This document shows, in pieces, positions 17,358 to 26,285 of a DNA stretch of 64,000 nt. The position numbers and the translations under genes are program-made. The notes beneath the pieces are model-generated. The model searched no databases and was not told where the DNA came from. It saw nothing but the letters and a program-made list of their open reading frames with translations. Each line of letters opens with the position of its first letter. The stretch's first letter is position 1. The DNA is from Pelagimonas sp. (lineage in GTDB: Bacteria > Pseudomonadota > Alphaproteobacteria > Rhodobacterales > Rhodobacteraceae): contig JAOARQ010000013.1 in assembly GCA_025210455.1 (NCBI GenBank), positions 62,001 to 126,000 on the forward strand, given 5' to 3'.

Positions 17358-17666
17358 TTAAAGCGCCTTCAACGCCTCTGCCATGTTCGAGGCCTTGAAT
17401 TCAGTGATCTCCAGCGCCACCACGTCGTGCACACAGAACGGATCCTGCGCCATCAGCGCCCTGATCTCATCCTTAGAAGCCCCCGCCGCGATAATCACAC
17501 CCCCGGTGCGCGGCTCTTTCGCGCCAGAAAACAGGAATGCCCCTTTTGCATAGCACTCCGTGACAAACGCCAGATGTGGCTCAAGAATTTTCTCAATCTC
17601 TTCAAAGGGTTTTGTATAGGTCAGATCAATCACAAACAGATTGTGACCCTCAGCAATCAACGGCAT
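17358..17666 (-). CDS. YciI family protein
   Basis: A 102-residue ferredoxin-like alpha/beta protein of the YciI family. Typical features are HLAFVTECYAKGAFLFSGAK, PRTGGVIIA and the closing DPFCVHDVVALEITEF. Some members have a His-Asp pair implicated in catalysis (related to chloromuconolactone dehalogenase), but most have no assigned reaction. It starts 3 bases after the ubiG stop on the same strand, so it is probably co-transcribed with ubiG. Confidence 0.85.
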   Translation of the reverse strand: MPLIAEGHNLFVIDLTYTKPFEEIEKILEPHLAFVTECYAKGAFLFSGAKEPRTGGVIIAAGASKDEIRALMAQDPFCVHDVVALEITEFKASNMAEALKAL

Positions 17667-17669
17667 GGC

Positions 17670-18410
17670 TTAATCCTTTGGTTTCACAGCGGCGGTGACA
17701 TAGTTCACCGAAAGATCACGATCGGAAATGCGCCATTTCCAGCTGACCGGGTTAAAGACATAGCCCTTGCGATCCACTGGGTTCATGCCTGATTTTCTAA
17801 TCAGATCAAACAGTTCGTCAGGGGTGATGAACTTGTGCCATTCATGTGTGCCCTTGGGCAGCCAACGCATCACATATTCCGCCCCCACAATCGCCACGGC
17901 AAAGCTCTTGGGGTTGCGGTTGATGGTCGAACACAGGTGCAGCCCGCCGGGTTTTAGCAAATCATGACAGGCATTCAGATAGGCCTGAGGGTCGGCGACA
18001 TGTTCGATCACCTCCATGTTCAGCACCACATCGAACTGCTCGCCCGCCTCGGCCATCGCTTCGGCGGTGGTGTGGCGATAATCAATCTGCAATTCCGACT
18101 GCGCCGCATGGGCCTGCGCCACGGGAATATTGCGCTCAGCGGCGTCCACCCCGATGATTTCCGCCCCCAGACGCGCCATGGGTTCGCACAGCAGCCCACC
18201 GCCACAGCCGATATCCAGAATTCGCAGCCCTTCAAACGGGCGCTCGGTGCCTAAGGAACGGTTAAATTCGCCAGCGATCTGCGTTGTAATATAATCCAAA
18301 CGCACCGGGTTCATCATGTGCAGGGGTTTGAACTTGCCATGCGGATCCCACCACTCAGCGGCCATCGCTTCGAATTTAGCAACTTCGGATGCATCGACGG
18401 TGATAGTCAT
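17670..18410 (-). CDS. ubiG: Ubiquinone biosynthesis O-methyltransferase
   Basis: Methylates the two hydroxyl groups of the ubiquinone ring using SAM. The 246-residue product has the UbiG hallmarks: [19 protein letters not shown] at the N-terminus, the SAM loop [29 protein letters not shown] and [10 protein letters not shown]. The start at 18410 follows GAGGAAGTT; an upstream in-frame start has no good ribosome site. The gene is divergent from the proline iminopeptidase. Confidence 0.96.
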   Translation of the reverse strand: MTITVDASEVAKFEAMAAEWWDPHGKFKPLHMMNPVRLDYITTQIAGEFNRSLGTERPFEGLRILDIGCGGGLLCEPMARLGAEIIGVDAAERNIPVAQAHAAQSELQIDYRHTTAEAMAEAGEQFDVVLNMEVIEHVADPQAYLNACHDLLKPGGLHLCSTINRNPKSFAVAIVGAEYVMRWLPKGTHEWHKFITPDELFDLIRKSGMNPVDRKGYVFNPVSWKWRISDRDLSVNYVTAAVKPKD

Positions 18411-18456
18411 AACTTCCTCATGGTCTTTTCCTACCAATATTCCATATAGGTAGTGT

Positions 18457-19437
18457 ATGGACAGAATCCCGAGCCAAAAGCGCGCAGTGCATTATCTCTA
18501 TCCCTCGATTGATCCCTTTGATCAACGGATGATTTCCGTTTCCGGGGGACACCAAATCTATGTGGAACAATGCGGTAACCCACAAGGGATGCCCGTTATC
18601 GTGCTGCACGGCGGTCCCGGCGGCGGCTGTAGCCCAGCCATGCGGCGCTATTTCGATCCGCAGGTGTACCGCGTGGTTCTGTTTGATCAGCGGGGCTGCG
18701 GTCGGTCGCGCCCCCATGCCAGCGTGGAAAACAACACCACCTGGGATCTGGTGGATGACATCGAAACCATTCGCAAAGGTCTGGGGATCGACAAGGCGGT
18801 GATCTTTGGTGGCAGCTGGGGCGCAACCATGTCGCTGATCTATGCGATCTCACACCCGGATCACGTCAGCCATCTGATTTTGCGCGGTGTCTTTATGATG
18901 ACCCAGACCGAGCTGGACTGGTTCTATGCGGGCGGGGCAGGCCAGTTCTGGCCTGAAACCTGGGTGCGTTTTACCAATCTGATCCCAGAGGATGAGCACG
19001 GCGACCTGATCGCCGCTTACCACAAGCGCTTGTTTTCAGGCGATATGTCAGAGGAAATTCGCGCTGCACAGGCATGGGCCAGCTGGGAAAATGCCTTGGC
19101 GTCCGTCAATTCCAATGGCGATGGCGGCATGGCACCGGGCCATTACGCCCGTGCCTTTGCGCGGCTGGAAAACCATTATTTCGTCAATAAGGGTTTCCTT
19201 TCTGAAGATGGCTGGATTTTGAAAAATGTCGATAAGATCGCGCATATTCCAGGGGTTATCGTGCAGGGCCGCTATGACATGATCTGCCCGCCACAGCGCG
19301 CCTGGGAACTGGCGCGCGCCTGGCCCAATGCTGATCTGCATATGGTGCCTCTGGCCGGCCATGCGCTGTCAGAACCGGGCATCAGCGCCGAACTTGTCCG
19401 CGCGATGGATCAGATCGCCGAAGACATCAGCGGCTGA
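18457..19437 (+). CDS. pip: Proline iminopeptidase
   Basis: Removes N-terminal proline from peptides in the cytoplasm (peptidase family S33). The 326-residue alpha/beta hydrolase has the oxyanion segment [10 protein letters not shown] and DQRGCGRS. The nucleophile serine is in GGSWG near residue 120. The acid [10 protein letters not shown] and the final GHALSEPG supply the Asp and His. The last 28 bases overlap the 3' end of the GST gene on the other strand. Confidence 0.95.
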   Translation: MDRIPSQKRAVHYLYPSIDPFDQRMISVSGGHQIYVEQCGNPQGMPVIVLHGGPGGGCSPAMRRYFDPQVYRVVLFDQRGCGRSRPHASVENNTTWDLVDDIETIRKGLGIDKAVIFGGSWGATMSLIYAISHPDHVSHLILRGVFMMTQTELDWFYAGGAGQFWPETWVRFTNLIPEDEHGDLIAAYHKRLFSGDMSEEIRAAQAWASWENALASVNSNGDGGMAPGHYARAFARLENHYFVNKGFLSEDGWILKNVDKIAHIPGVIVQGRYDMICPPQRAWELARAWPNADLHMVPLAGHALSEPGISAELVRAMDQIAEDISG

Positions 19438-20012
19438 AACCGGGTGGCGTGCATTTCCGGGCGCTCAGATTGCGCCTGCGCCCATTCCACCGTTTTGGGC
19501 GCGTGATTTGCCCATGCCGTTCCCATCCCGCGATCCAGCGCAATATCGACCGTGCAGGCCAGCACAAGTGCGGCATAGGTCAGATCTGGCGGCGGGGTAT
19601 ACTGCGTTTCTATCCATGTCAGAATGCGCTCGGCCCGGTGTTCTTCATAGGCTATCACGGGCGTTGATTTCTGCCCGTCAGGCCGTCCGTTTTCCCGCAG
19701 CCAGACAGCAACCCCATCCATCAAGCCGCACAGCACATGGCGCTGAAACCGGGTGGTCTCATCCTCGGGGGGCAGCCATCGCGGTACACCGGTGATCTGG
19801 TCAAAATAGGCGCATATATCACGGGTTTCTGCCACCACGGTGTCGCCATCCACAAGGGTGGGCACACGCGCCAAAGGGGTGATCTGAAAGAATTCAGTGT
19901 TGGCCTGTCGCGTTTTGGCTTCGATTTCAGTGACCTGATCCAAACCGCTTATCCGGGCCGCAACACGCGCGACCCGGGCATAGGGTGAATTGGGGGTATA
20001 ATACAGCTGCAT
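19410..20012 (-). CDS. Glutathione S-transferase family protein
   Basis: A 200-residue GST-fold protein. The N-terminal thioredoxin-like domain has YYTPNSPYARVARVAA and the glutathione-binding RVPTLVDGDTVVAETRDICAYFD (cis-Pro, then Glu in place of the usual ES pair). The C-terminal helical domain follows. The start at 20012 lies 4 bases after the agmatinase stop, so the two are likely co-transcribed. The substrate is unknown. It ends convergently inside the pip 3' end. Confidence 0.85.
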   Translation of the reverse strand: MQLYYTPNSPYARVARVAARISGLDQVTEIEAKTRQANTEFFQITPLARVPTLVDGDTVVAETRDICAYFDQITGVPRWLPPEDETTRFQRHVLCGLMDGVAVWLRENGRPDGQKSTPVIAYEEHRAERILTWIETQYTPPPDLTYAALVLACTVDIALDRGMGTAWANHAPKTVEWAQAQSERPEMHATRFQPLMSSAI

Positions 20013-20016
20013 CGTC

Positions 20017-20985
20017 TTAGGATTGGCGGTTGTGAAAGATAAACCCAAGGAAATTCAGCAAAATTTGTGCCGCAAGGATCTGTGTGCTTTCGCTTGGATC
20101 ATAGGCCGGGGCCACTTCGACCAGATCAATGCCCACCACATTCCCGCGCTTTGAAAGGCCTTGCAGGATCTCAAGCACATCATAGTAATTGAACCCGCCA
20201 TGGCTGGGTGTGCCAGTGCCCGGCGCGATCGACGGGCAGAAGGCATCAATGTCGATGGTCACATAATACCGCGCCCCTTCCGGGATTCGCTCAAGCACGC
20301 CTTCGGTGCCCAATTTGTGCACCTGCCGGACCGACAGAATATCAGAGCCGCGCGCGCGCGCGTCTTCATAACCCTCTTTCGCAGTGGACGAGACATTGCG
20401 AATCCCCAGCTGCGTCATGCCCGACACATAGTCTTTTTCAATCGCGCGGCGCATCGGGTTGCCATGGCCTTCGGTGACGCCGTGGCGTTCATCAACAAAA
20501 TCCAGATGGGCATCAATCTGCACCACATGAATCGGGCCATTCTCGGCGCAGTCTTCGTCAAAGGCGCGAATACAGGGGATATTCACCGAATGATCCCCCC
20601 CAATAGTCAGCGGAATGGCCCCGGCGGCCAGGGCTTTGCGCACGCCATATTCGATATTGGCATGGCTTTTGACTGTGTCAGTATGGACAATATCGGCATC
20701 CCCCATATCGACAATAGAGACATCCGCGCCCAGATAGGTTGCATCATCTTCGTGATCATAGGCCCCGGCATGGCCAAAGCTGAACAATGTCGATGCTTCG
20801 CGCACAGCGCGCGGGCCAAAACGCGCCCCTGAACGATACTGGCAGCCAAAATCATAGGGCGCACCCAGAACAGCCACATCTGCCTGAAAATCATCCCAAT
20901 TTTCCACATAGGGCTTTTTGCCAAAGGTGGCGATGCCAACAAAAGGCAGGTTCAGGCGGCCGCCAGCGTAACCGTGTTCAGACAT
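20017..20985 (-). CDS. speB: Agmatinase / ureohydrolase
   Basis: Hydrolyses agmatine to putrescine and urea with two manganese ions. The 322-residue product has the three ureohydrolase motifs: GGDHSVN, QIDAHLDFVDE and the DIDAFCPSIAPGTGTPSHGG block. The LGAPYDFG N-terminal strand fits agmatinase. The arginase superfamily also contains guanidinobutyrase and related enzymes, so the precise substrate is less certain than the family. It is the first gene of a pair with the GST. Confidence 0.88.
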   Translation of the reverse strand: MSEHGYAGGRLNLPFVGIATFGKKPYVENWDDFQADVAVLGAPYDFGCQYRSGARFGPRAVREASTLFSFGHAGAYDHEDDATYLGADVSIVDMGDADIVHTDTVKSHANIEYGVRKALAAGAIPLTIGGDHSVNIPCIRAFDEDCAENGPIHVVQIDAHLDFVDERHGVTEGHGNPMRRAIEKDYVSGMTQLGIRNVSSTAKEGYEDARARGSDILSVRQVHKLGTEGVLERIPEGARYYVTIDIDAFCPSIAPGTGTPSHGGFNYYDVLEILQGLSKRGNVVGIDLVEVAPAYDPSESTQILAAQILLNFLGFIFHNRQS

Positions 20986-21197
20986 ATCTGCTCCTCATTC
21001 GTTTCTGACAGATTGCGGGCCGGGCCGCGGTAAATCTGTTTCATGCGCGACATGGGTCCAAAACCGATGGCGCATATGATTTGCATTGGGGCTCAAAATT
21101 GTCAGGGGCACAAGGGGGGGCATTTCCATGCCAAAGCGACGTCGGGGAAATTGAAACGTCCTAAAGTTGCATAGAGTTTTTCACAATCGTGCCTCAC

Positions 21198-21218
21198 TTC
21201 GATTCTACTCAAATCGAA
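21198..21218. promoter_or_regulatory. Inverted repeat upstream of the RTX gene
   Basis: TTCGATT (21198-21204) and AATCGAA (21212-21218) form a perfect 7-base inverted repeat 27 bases before the ATG at 21245. It could be an operator or a 5' mRNA hairpin. A GAGG ribosome site follows at about 21234. Confidence 0.4.
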
Positions 21219-21244
21219 GAAATTGATTTTATTGAGGTATCACT

Positions 21245-21946
21245 ATGGGTTTTGGGATCCTTATTGCATTACTTGGAATGAATTGGCTGATGGGCCATGC
21301 AACGGCTGATGTGATCGAACACAGCGACGAAAACGGGGATCGTCAGGCGCTGGAAGGCGATGAAACCGACAATTTTCTGCTAGGGGATGAAGATAACGAC
21401 GCTCTGTTCAGTGGCGAAGGAAATGATCTGATCGTGGGCGGCGAAGGGGACGATCTTATCATCGACGTCAGCGGCGCAGATACGCTGAACGGTGGCGAAG
21501 GGGATGATATTCTGATCGCCGCAAATGTTGTGGATGCGCCGACCGAACTGCAGGAAGTGCTGGCCGCCAAACCAGGGGAAACCGTCTATATTGAAACTGT
21601 CCGCACCACCGATGATGACGCTCTGGCAGACCGTCTGAATGGGGGGGGTGGCAACGACATCCTGACATTTGGCGCAGGTGATACCGTGGTTGGCGGCGAA
21701 GGCGATGATCGTTTCGAAGGTGGTGAATGGCTGCTGAATAACAGACATGCTATCGTCGAAGACTTTGATCAAAAAGACGATAGCATTCTGTATTTCACTT
21801 CGGACGCAGATGAAGTTTCGCTCAGCATGCGGGCTGTTGACGGCACAAATGATGTAGAAGTGCTGGATCGAAATCAGCACGTCATGACGTTGAAGTCAGT
21901 TGGATCGAAATTCTCTTTGAAAGATATTTCTATTGTAGAAGTATAA
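21245..21946 (+). CDS. RTX-type calcium-binding protein
   Basis: A 233-residue acidic protein with hemolysin-type nonapeptide repeats (for example GGEGDDLII, GGEGDDILI, GGGGNDILT and GGEGDDRFE) between roughly residues 40 and 165. They should bind calcium and fold into a beta-roll after export. The first 20 residues are hydrophobic (FGILIALLGMNWLMG) and may be a signal or membrane anchor, unusual for type I secreted RTX proteins. The C-terminus (VEDFDQKDDSILYF) resembles Roseobacter RTX tails. No type I secretion genes are nearby. Function unknown. Confidence 0.82.
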   Translation: MGFGILIALLGMNWLMGHATADVIEHSDENGDRQALEGDETDNFLLGDEDNDALFSGEGNDLIVGGEGDDLIIDVSGADTLNGGEGDDILIAANVVDAPTELQEVLAAKPGETVYIETVRTTDDDALADRLNGGGGNDILTFGAGDTVVGGEGDDRFEGGEWLLNNRHAIVEDFDQKDDSILYFTSDADEVSLSMRAVDGTNDVEVLDRNQHVMTLKSVGSKFSLKDISIVEV

Positions 21947-21947
21947 C

Positions 21948-22625
21948 TTAGCCCAAATGCGCGTCGTAATCAGATACAAGAAGGTGAATGGGATCTTCGT
22001 CTTCTTCGATCTGGGAAAACCGGCCAATTGGCTTTTCAAAGATATTGTCGGTGAGGTCATCATTCACGGTTGAGACCTCTCCGATCAGCACGTCCCCTTC
22101 GCCCCAAAAGGCGTGCCAGGTGTCTGGGAACAGTGTAACGGATTCGCCAGGTTCGAGCTTTAGGTGCGCCCCGGCGGCCAGCGTACGGGTCATCCCATCG
22201 CTGAGAACCTGAACCGATCCATTGCGATCAATACCGCCATCTTCATCCGCGCGAAACAGCTCCAGGACCAATGTGCCACCACCGCGATTGATGATGTCTT
22301 CGACCTTGATTTCGTGCCGATGCATGGGCGACAGCTGCTCATTGCGCGAAATCATGATTTTTTCCGCATAAAGCATCGCGCTTTTCTGGCCGAGATCTTG
22401 GTTCAGGCCATTGCGTGTGGTGAATAGGAACAGGCCCATTTCATCAAATCCGCCAGCTCCGTAATCGGTGATATCCCAGCCCAGACGACGGGTTCGGATT
22501 TGGTCATTGTCGACGCATTGCAGGGCTTTGGGCGACAGATAGGCGAAAGGGGGCAGTGTGTAGCCAAAACTGCGAATGAAGGCATCACCTTCCAGTAGGA
22601 TCTCATTGACTCGCGACCGTTTCAC
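21948..22625 (-). CDS. D-lyxose ketol-isomerase
   Basis: A 225-residue cupin-fold sugar isomerase that interconverts D-lyxose and D-xylulose (and often D-mannose and D-fructose). Metal ligands are evident in MHRHEIKVEDI, and later in the cupin as LFPDTWHAFWGE. The start codon is GTG at 22625, preceded by GGAGGAAGATT. There is no neighbouring sugar transporter or kinase, so it is a stand-alone gene here. It is convergent with the RTX gene with a 1-base gap. Confidence 0.85.
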   Translation of the reverse strand: MKRSRVNEILLEGDAFIRSFGYTLPPFAYLSPKALQCVDNDQIRTRRLGWDITDYGAGGFDEMGLFLFTTRNGLNQDLGQKSAMLYAEKIMISRNEQLSPMHRHEIKVEDIINRGGGTLVLELFRADEDGGIDRNGSVQVLSDGMTRTLAAGAHLKLEPGESVTLFPDTWHAFWGEGDVLIGEVSTVNDDLTDNIFEKPIGRFSQIEEDEDPIHLLVSDYDAHLG

Positions 22626-22741
22626 AATCTTCCTCCGGTTGTGTTTGCGCTGACGTTAATGATTGCTTAAAGACTTGTCAGCATCAAACTGTACTCAACC
22701 CGTATATATTCCCGGGAAACTGCTATGGATGTCAGGCGTCA

Positions 22742-24052
22742 TTACAGGACGTAACGGCTCAGGTCTGCGGATTTCGTCAGCTCACCCAGATGAGTCTGAA
22801 CAAAGGCCGCATCAACGACCACCTCGGTGCCCGGTTGATCCGGGGCATCATAGGATAGATCCTCAAACACGCGTTCCAGCACGGTATACAAACGGCGCGC
22901 GCCGATGTTTTCAACCGATTGATTGACCTCAGCGGCGATTTTGGCCAGCGCCGCGATCCCGTCTTCTGTGAAGGTCACAGTGACCTCTTCGGTGGCCATC
23001 AACGCAGTATACTGCCGCGTCAGAGCGTTGTCGGTTTCGGTCAGAATGCGCACGAAATCGTCTTCGGTCAGCGCATTCAGGGTCACCCGAATTGGTAGAC
23101 GACCTTGCAATTCCGGTAGCAGGTCAGACGGTTTGGCAATGTGGAAAGCACCTGAGGCGATGAACAGGATATGGTCGGTTTTTACCGCTCCGTGTTTGGT
23201 GCTGACGGTTGTGCCTTCGATCAGGGGCAGCAAATCGCGTTGTACACCTTCGCGGCTGACATCCCCACCGCGGGTTTCCTGACGCGCGGCGACCTTGTCG
23301 ATTTCATCAAGAAAGACGATGCCATTTTGTTCAACGGCCTCCAGCGCGGCGGTTTTCACAGTTTCATCATCCAGCAGCTTATCGGCCTCTTCGGCGATCA
23401 GCACTTCATAGCTATCTGCCACGCTCATGCGTTTTTTGACTGTGCGCCCACCAAAGGCTTTGCCGAAAATATCCCCAAGATTCATCATGCCCATCTGACT
23501 GCCTGGCTGTCCGGGGATATCCATCATTGGAAAGCCCTGCGGTGCGGTTTCTGACAGTTCAAGATCAATCATGGTGTCGTCCAACTCGCCCGCTTTCAGC
23601 TTGCGGCGGAACATGTCGCGGGTGCCTTCGCGGGCGTCTTCGCCGGCAATGGCGGTGATCACGCGCTCTTCTGCGGCCTGATGGGCCTTGGTTTTCACTT
23701 CTTCGCGCATATGTTCGCGGATCTGAATGATCGCGGCATCCACCAGATCGCGAATGATCTGTTCCACGTCACGCCCGACATAGCCCACTTCGGTGAATTT
23801 CGTTGCCTCGACCTTGATAAATGGCGCGCGCGCCAGCTTGGCCAATCGGCGGCTGATTTCTGTCTTGCCAACGCCGGTGGGGCCAATCATCAGGATATTC
23901 TTTGGATAGACTTCTTCGCGCAGGTCATCAGACAATTGTTTGCGTCGCCAACGATTGCGCAGCGCCACTGCTACGGCTCGTTTGGCATCTTTCTGGCCAA
24001 TGATGAACCTGTCCAGCTCGGATACGATTTCGCGTGGGGTAAGGTCGGTCAT
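22742..24052 (-). CDS. hslU: HslU ATPase subunit of the HslVU protease
   Basis: AAA+ unfoldase that feeds substrates to the HslV peptidase. The 436-residue product has the HslU N-terminus ([16 protein letters not shown]), Walker [10 protein letters not shown] (57-65), the inserted I-domain, Walker [13 protein letters not shown] and sensor region [13 protein letters not shown]. The conserved C-terminal tail DLSRYVL docks into HslV. CAAGGAGAGCCAC precedes the start. hslV lies at 25668-26222 on the same strand, with a membrane protein gene and an opposite-strand DM13 gene between them. Confidence 0.97.
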   Translation of the reverse strand: MTDLTPREIVSELDRFIIGQKDAKRAVAVALRNRWRRKQLSDDLREEVYPKNILMIGPTGVGKTEISRRLAKLARAPFIKVEATKFTEVGYVGRDVEQIIRDLVDAAIIQIREHMREEVKTKAHQAAEERVITAIAGEDAREGTRDMFRRKLKAGELDDTMIDLELSETAPQGFPMMDIPGQPGSQMGMMNLGDIFGKAFGGRTVKKRMSVADSYEVLIAEEADKLLDDETVKTAALEAVEQNGIVFLDEIDKVAARQETRGGDVSREGVQRDLLPLIEGTTVSTKHGAVKTDHILFIASGAFHIAKPSDLLPELQGRLPIRVTLNALTEDDFVRILTETDNALTRQYTALMATEEVTVTFTEDGIAALAKIAAEVNQSVENIGARRLYTVLERVFEDLSYDAPDQPGTEVVVDAAFVQTHLGELTKSADLSRYVL

Positions 24053-24202
24053 GTGGCTCTCCTTGCGTTGGATAGCGATTACCTAACCATACGGGCGGTG
24101 AGTGCAAGGTGTTCACGACAGTTGATCGAACTGTGACCCGCGTTTCAGGAAAAAGTAGCTAGTTTCAGCGCAAGATGTGCAAAACTTACAGGAGAATCGC
24201 AC

Positions 24203-24601
24203 ATGAACCGCAGGAATTTCTTTGGCATTGCCGGGGCCACCGTTGTTGCTGGTCTGGCTGGGCAGGCCAGCGCTGAAAGCATGAAACCAATCGCGCAGGG
24301 CAGCTTTGAAGGGCGGTCTAACCATGTGACATCCGGCACAGTGCGGATCGTTGAAATGAATGATCAGTATTTTGTCGAACTGGGCGATGATTTCAGCCTG
24401 GATGGTGGGCCTGACCCCCGCGTGGGCTTTGGCCGTGGCGGTGAATATCTGGGTCACGAAGGCTATCTTGGCGCCCTGCAAAACCTGAATGGCAAGCAGG
24501 TCTATGCCATCCCCCGCGTCTGGAGCGTGGACTCATACGATGAGGTATTCATCTGGTGCGAGGTGGCCGGTGTGCCGCTGGGCGTTGCCAGCCTGAAATA
24601 A
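24203..24601 (+). CDS. DM13-domain protein with Tat-type signal
   Basis: A 132-residue exported protein. The signal MNRRNFFGIAGATVVAGLAG is of twin-arginine type, ending near AESA. The rest matches a DM13 domain: GSFEGRSNHVTSGTVRIVEM, a DFSLDGGPDPRVGF segment, LGALQNLNGKQVYAIP and YDEVFIWCEVAGVPLGVA, including the conserved single cysteine. DM13 domains are proposed to be redox or electron-transfer modules. AGGAGA precedes the ATG. It lies divergent from hslU, splitting the hslVU region. Confidence 0.85.
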   Translation: MNRRNFFGIAGATVVAGLAGQASAESMKPIAQGSFEGRSNHVTSGTVRIVEMNDQYFVELGDDFSLDGGPDPRVGFGRGGEYLGHEGYLGALQNLNGKQVYAIPRVWSVDSYDEVFIWCEVAGVPLGVASLK

Positions 24602-24603
24602 GC

Positions 24604-25671
24604 TTATCCGTCGGAAAACCTGCCGTCCGGGGATGACCAGGGCGGCAGGTTTGCTTTGCCGGGAAAGTTGGGCAATGCGTTCAAAATAGCGCAGCGGATG
24701 CGTTCCCACTGTGCGCCCAATGTCACCAAAAGCAGACCCAGCAGCAACACGGCAACCGCCCAGCCACCATCCAGAACCGTGGCAATCAGGGCGATCAGAT
24801 AGCCGATGCCGGACAGCAGGAAAGACCGGCGATCAATCACAATCGCCAGCACAGCCATCACCAGCACAAAACCCAAGAGCAGCAGATTGCCCAGCACGGC
24901 ATCTTGTGAAAACAAAGTGGCGGCGATGGGGTTCATGATCATCGGGGCCGCAGCCACATGCAGCCAAAAGGCGTTGGCGGTGTTGCGGGTGACGCGGTAG
25001 CGATCTTTCAGATCAAAGCGCAGCGCGATGCTGAGGCTGATCAGCCCGAGGGCCAGTGTAATAAAGGGCAAGATCCCGCCGTTGGACAATAAAAACAGAT
25101 CTTCAAGGTTCATGCGGTCCTGGCTTAGACCAGAGGCGGCCGAGTAACACAGGGCAAGTGTCGACATCACGATCAGCAGCAGCGTGAAGGGGATGCGTGC
25201 CCAAAACCAAAAGAGCGTCAGGGCCCAAACAACCGTCGCCGGGGCGATCAGAAATTCGCTGCCAAAAGCGCTATCAAACACCAGCCCTGCACGCATCGCA
25301 AAAAAGCCAATGCCAAGGCTGAGCAGGATTGAGGGCGCTACCATGCGACGTTTAAGGGTGAAATACCCTGTCAGCGCAAGGGCCAGAGCCAGCCCAAACA
25401 GGCTATAGAGTAAGCCCTTAACCCCGCCGCCCGTACCGTACTGTGTAAATCCCTCACCAAGCGCGGTGTAGCCAGCAAACAGAATTGTCAGACCAACAAC
25501 GATAAAGATCTCGTTGAAGCCACGAAACAGTTCAAAGGGTTCATCCTGAGGGGCACGGCCCGCACGCATATTGGCGCGTTGCTGCGACAGGCTCAGGATC
25601 GACGCGGCCTGGGCTTCGGTGATGGTGCCAGCGCCAACAGCGGCCCTCAGATCGTCTTGCGATACAGTCAT
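24604..25671 (-). CDS. Polytopic membrane protein (DUF2157/DUF4401-like)
   Basis: A 355-residue integral membrane protein with about nine or ten hydrophobic segments from residue 55 onward. The N-terminal cytoplasmic part ([24 protein letters not shown]) resembles the start of DUF2157-type proteins. I cannot assign a function. Its ATG overlaps the hslV stop (ATGA), so it is translationally coupled to the protease subunit. It ends 2 bases from the DM13 gene stop on the opposite strand. Confidence 0.7.
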   Translation of the reverse strand: MTVSQDDLRAAVGAGTITEAQAASILSLSQQRANMRAGRAPQDEPFELFRGFNEIFIVVGLTILFAGYTALGEGFTQYGTGGGVKGLLYSLFGLALALALTGYFTLKRRMVAPSILLSLGIGFFAMRAGLVFDSAFGSEFLIAPATVVWALTLFWFWARIPFTLLLIVMSTLALCYSAASGLSQDRMNLEDLFLLSNGGILPFITLALGLISLSIALRFDLKDRYRVTRNTANAFWLHVAAAPMIMNPIAATLFSQDAVLGNLLLLGFVLVMAVLAIVIDRRSFLLSGIGYLIALIATVLDGGWAVAVLLLGLLLVTLGAQWERIRCAILNALPNFPGKANLPPWSSPDGRFSDG

Positions 25672-26222
25672 CCGATGCTTTCAACCGTCAGTTTGCCGTT
25701 GGTGTAGACACAGATGTCAGCGGCGATTGCCATGGCCTGACGGGCGACCTCTTCGGCGGATTTGTCGCTGTCCATCATGGCGCGCGCGGCTGCCAGGGCA
25801 AAATTGCCGCCTGATCCGATGGCCGCCACATCATGTTCGGGTTCCAGCACGTCCCCTGCGCCGGTGATCACCAGCAGATCCTTGCCATCGGTGACGATCA
25901 ACATCGCTTCCAGCTTTTGCAGGTATTTGTCAGTGCGCCAATCCTTGGCCAGTTCCACACTGGCGCGTTGAAGCTGGCCGGGGGTGGCTTCCAGTTTGGC
26001 CTCAAGCCGTTCAAGCAGGGTAAAGGCATCAGCCGTAGATCCGGCAAAACCACAGACCACGTCATAGCCACCGGGCGACAATCGGCGCACCTTGCGGGCT
26101 GTGCCTTTGATCACTGTCTGGCCCAGCGACACCTGACCATCGCCGGCCACAACAACCTGTCCGTTCTTGCGTACGCCAATGATGGTTGTGCCATGCCAGC
26201 CGGGGAAATCGTGGTCGCTCAT
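25668..26222 (-). CDS. hslV: HslV peptidase subunit of the HslVU protease
   Basis: Proteasome-like threonine peptidase. The 184-residue product begins with a propeptide ending at WHG, so the mature enzyme should start at Thr 12 ([10 protein letters not shown]). [23 protein letters not shown] and [17 protein letters not shown] are family hallmarks, as is [21 protein letters not shown] ribosome site precedes the start, and a heat-shock-like promoter lies just upstream. The gene is coupled to a membrane-protein gene rather than directly to hslU. Confidence 0.97.
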   Translation of the reverse strand: MSDHDFPGWHGTTIIGVRKNGQVVVAGDGQVSLGQTVIKGTARKVRRLSPGGYDVVCGFAGSTADAFTLLERLEAKLEATPGQLQRASVELAKDWRTDKYLQKLEAMLIVTDGKDLLVITGAGDVLEPEHDVAAIGSGGNFALAAARAMMDSDKSAEEVARQAMAIAADICVYTNGKLTVESIG

Positions 26223-26244
26223 GTTTTATCCTCTGTTTAGGCAC

Positions 26245-26273
26245 ATATGGGCCAAGCCCGCGCGCTGGGCAAG
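26245..26273 (-). promoter_or_regulatory. Candidate RpoH (sigma-32) promoter of hslV
   Basis: On the minus strand CTTGCCC (26267-26273) and CCCATAT (26245-26251) are separated by exactly 15 bases, close to the RpoH consensus (CTTGAAA, 13-15 bases, CCCCATnT). The -10 element ends 22 bases before the hslV ATG. Heat-shock control of hslV is expected from other proteobacteria. Confidence 0.6.
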
Positions 26274-26285
26274 GGTTGGGGCAGG

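Noticed and set aside
22709-22718. TTCCCGGGAA palindrome between hslU and the lyxose isomerase gene.
   Set aside because: It is short, has no T-run for a terminator and no clear promoter context; too weak to call an operator.
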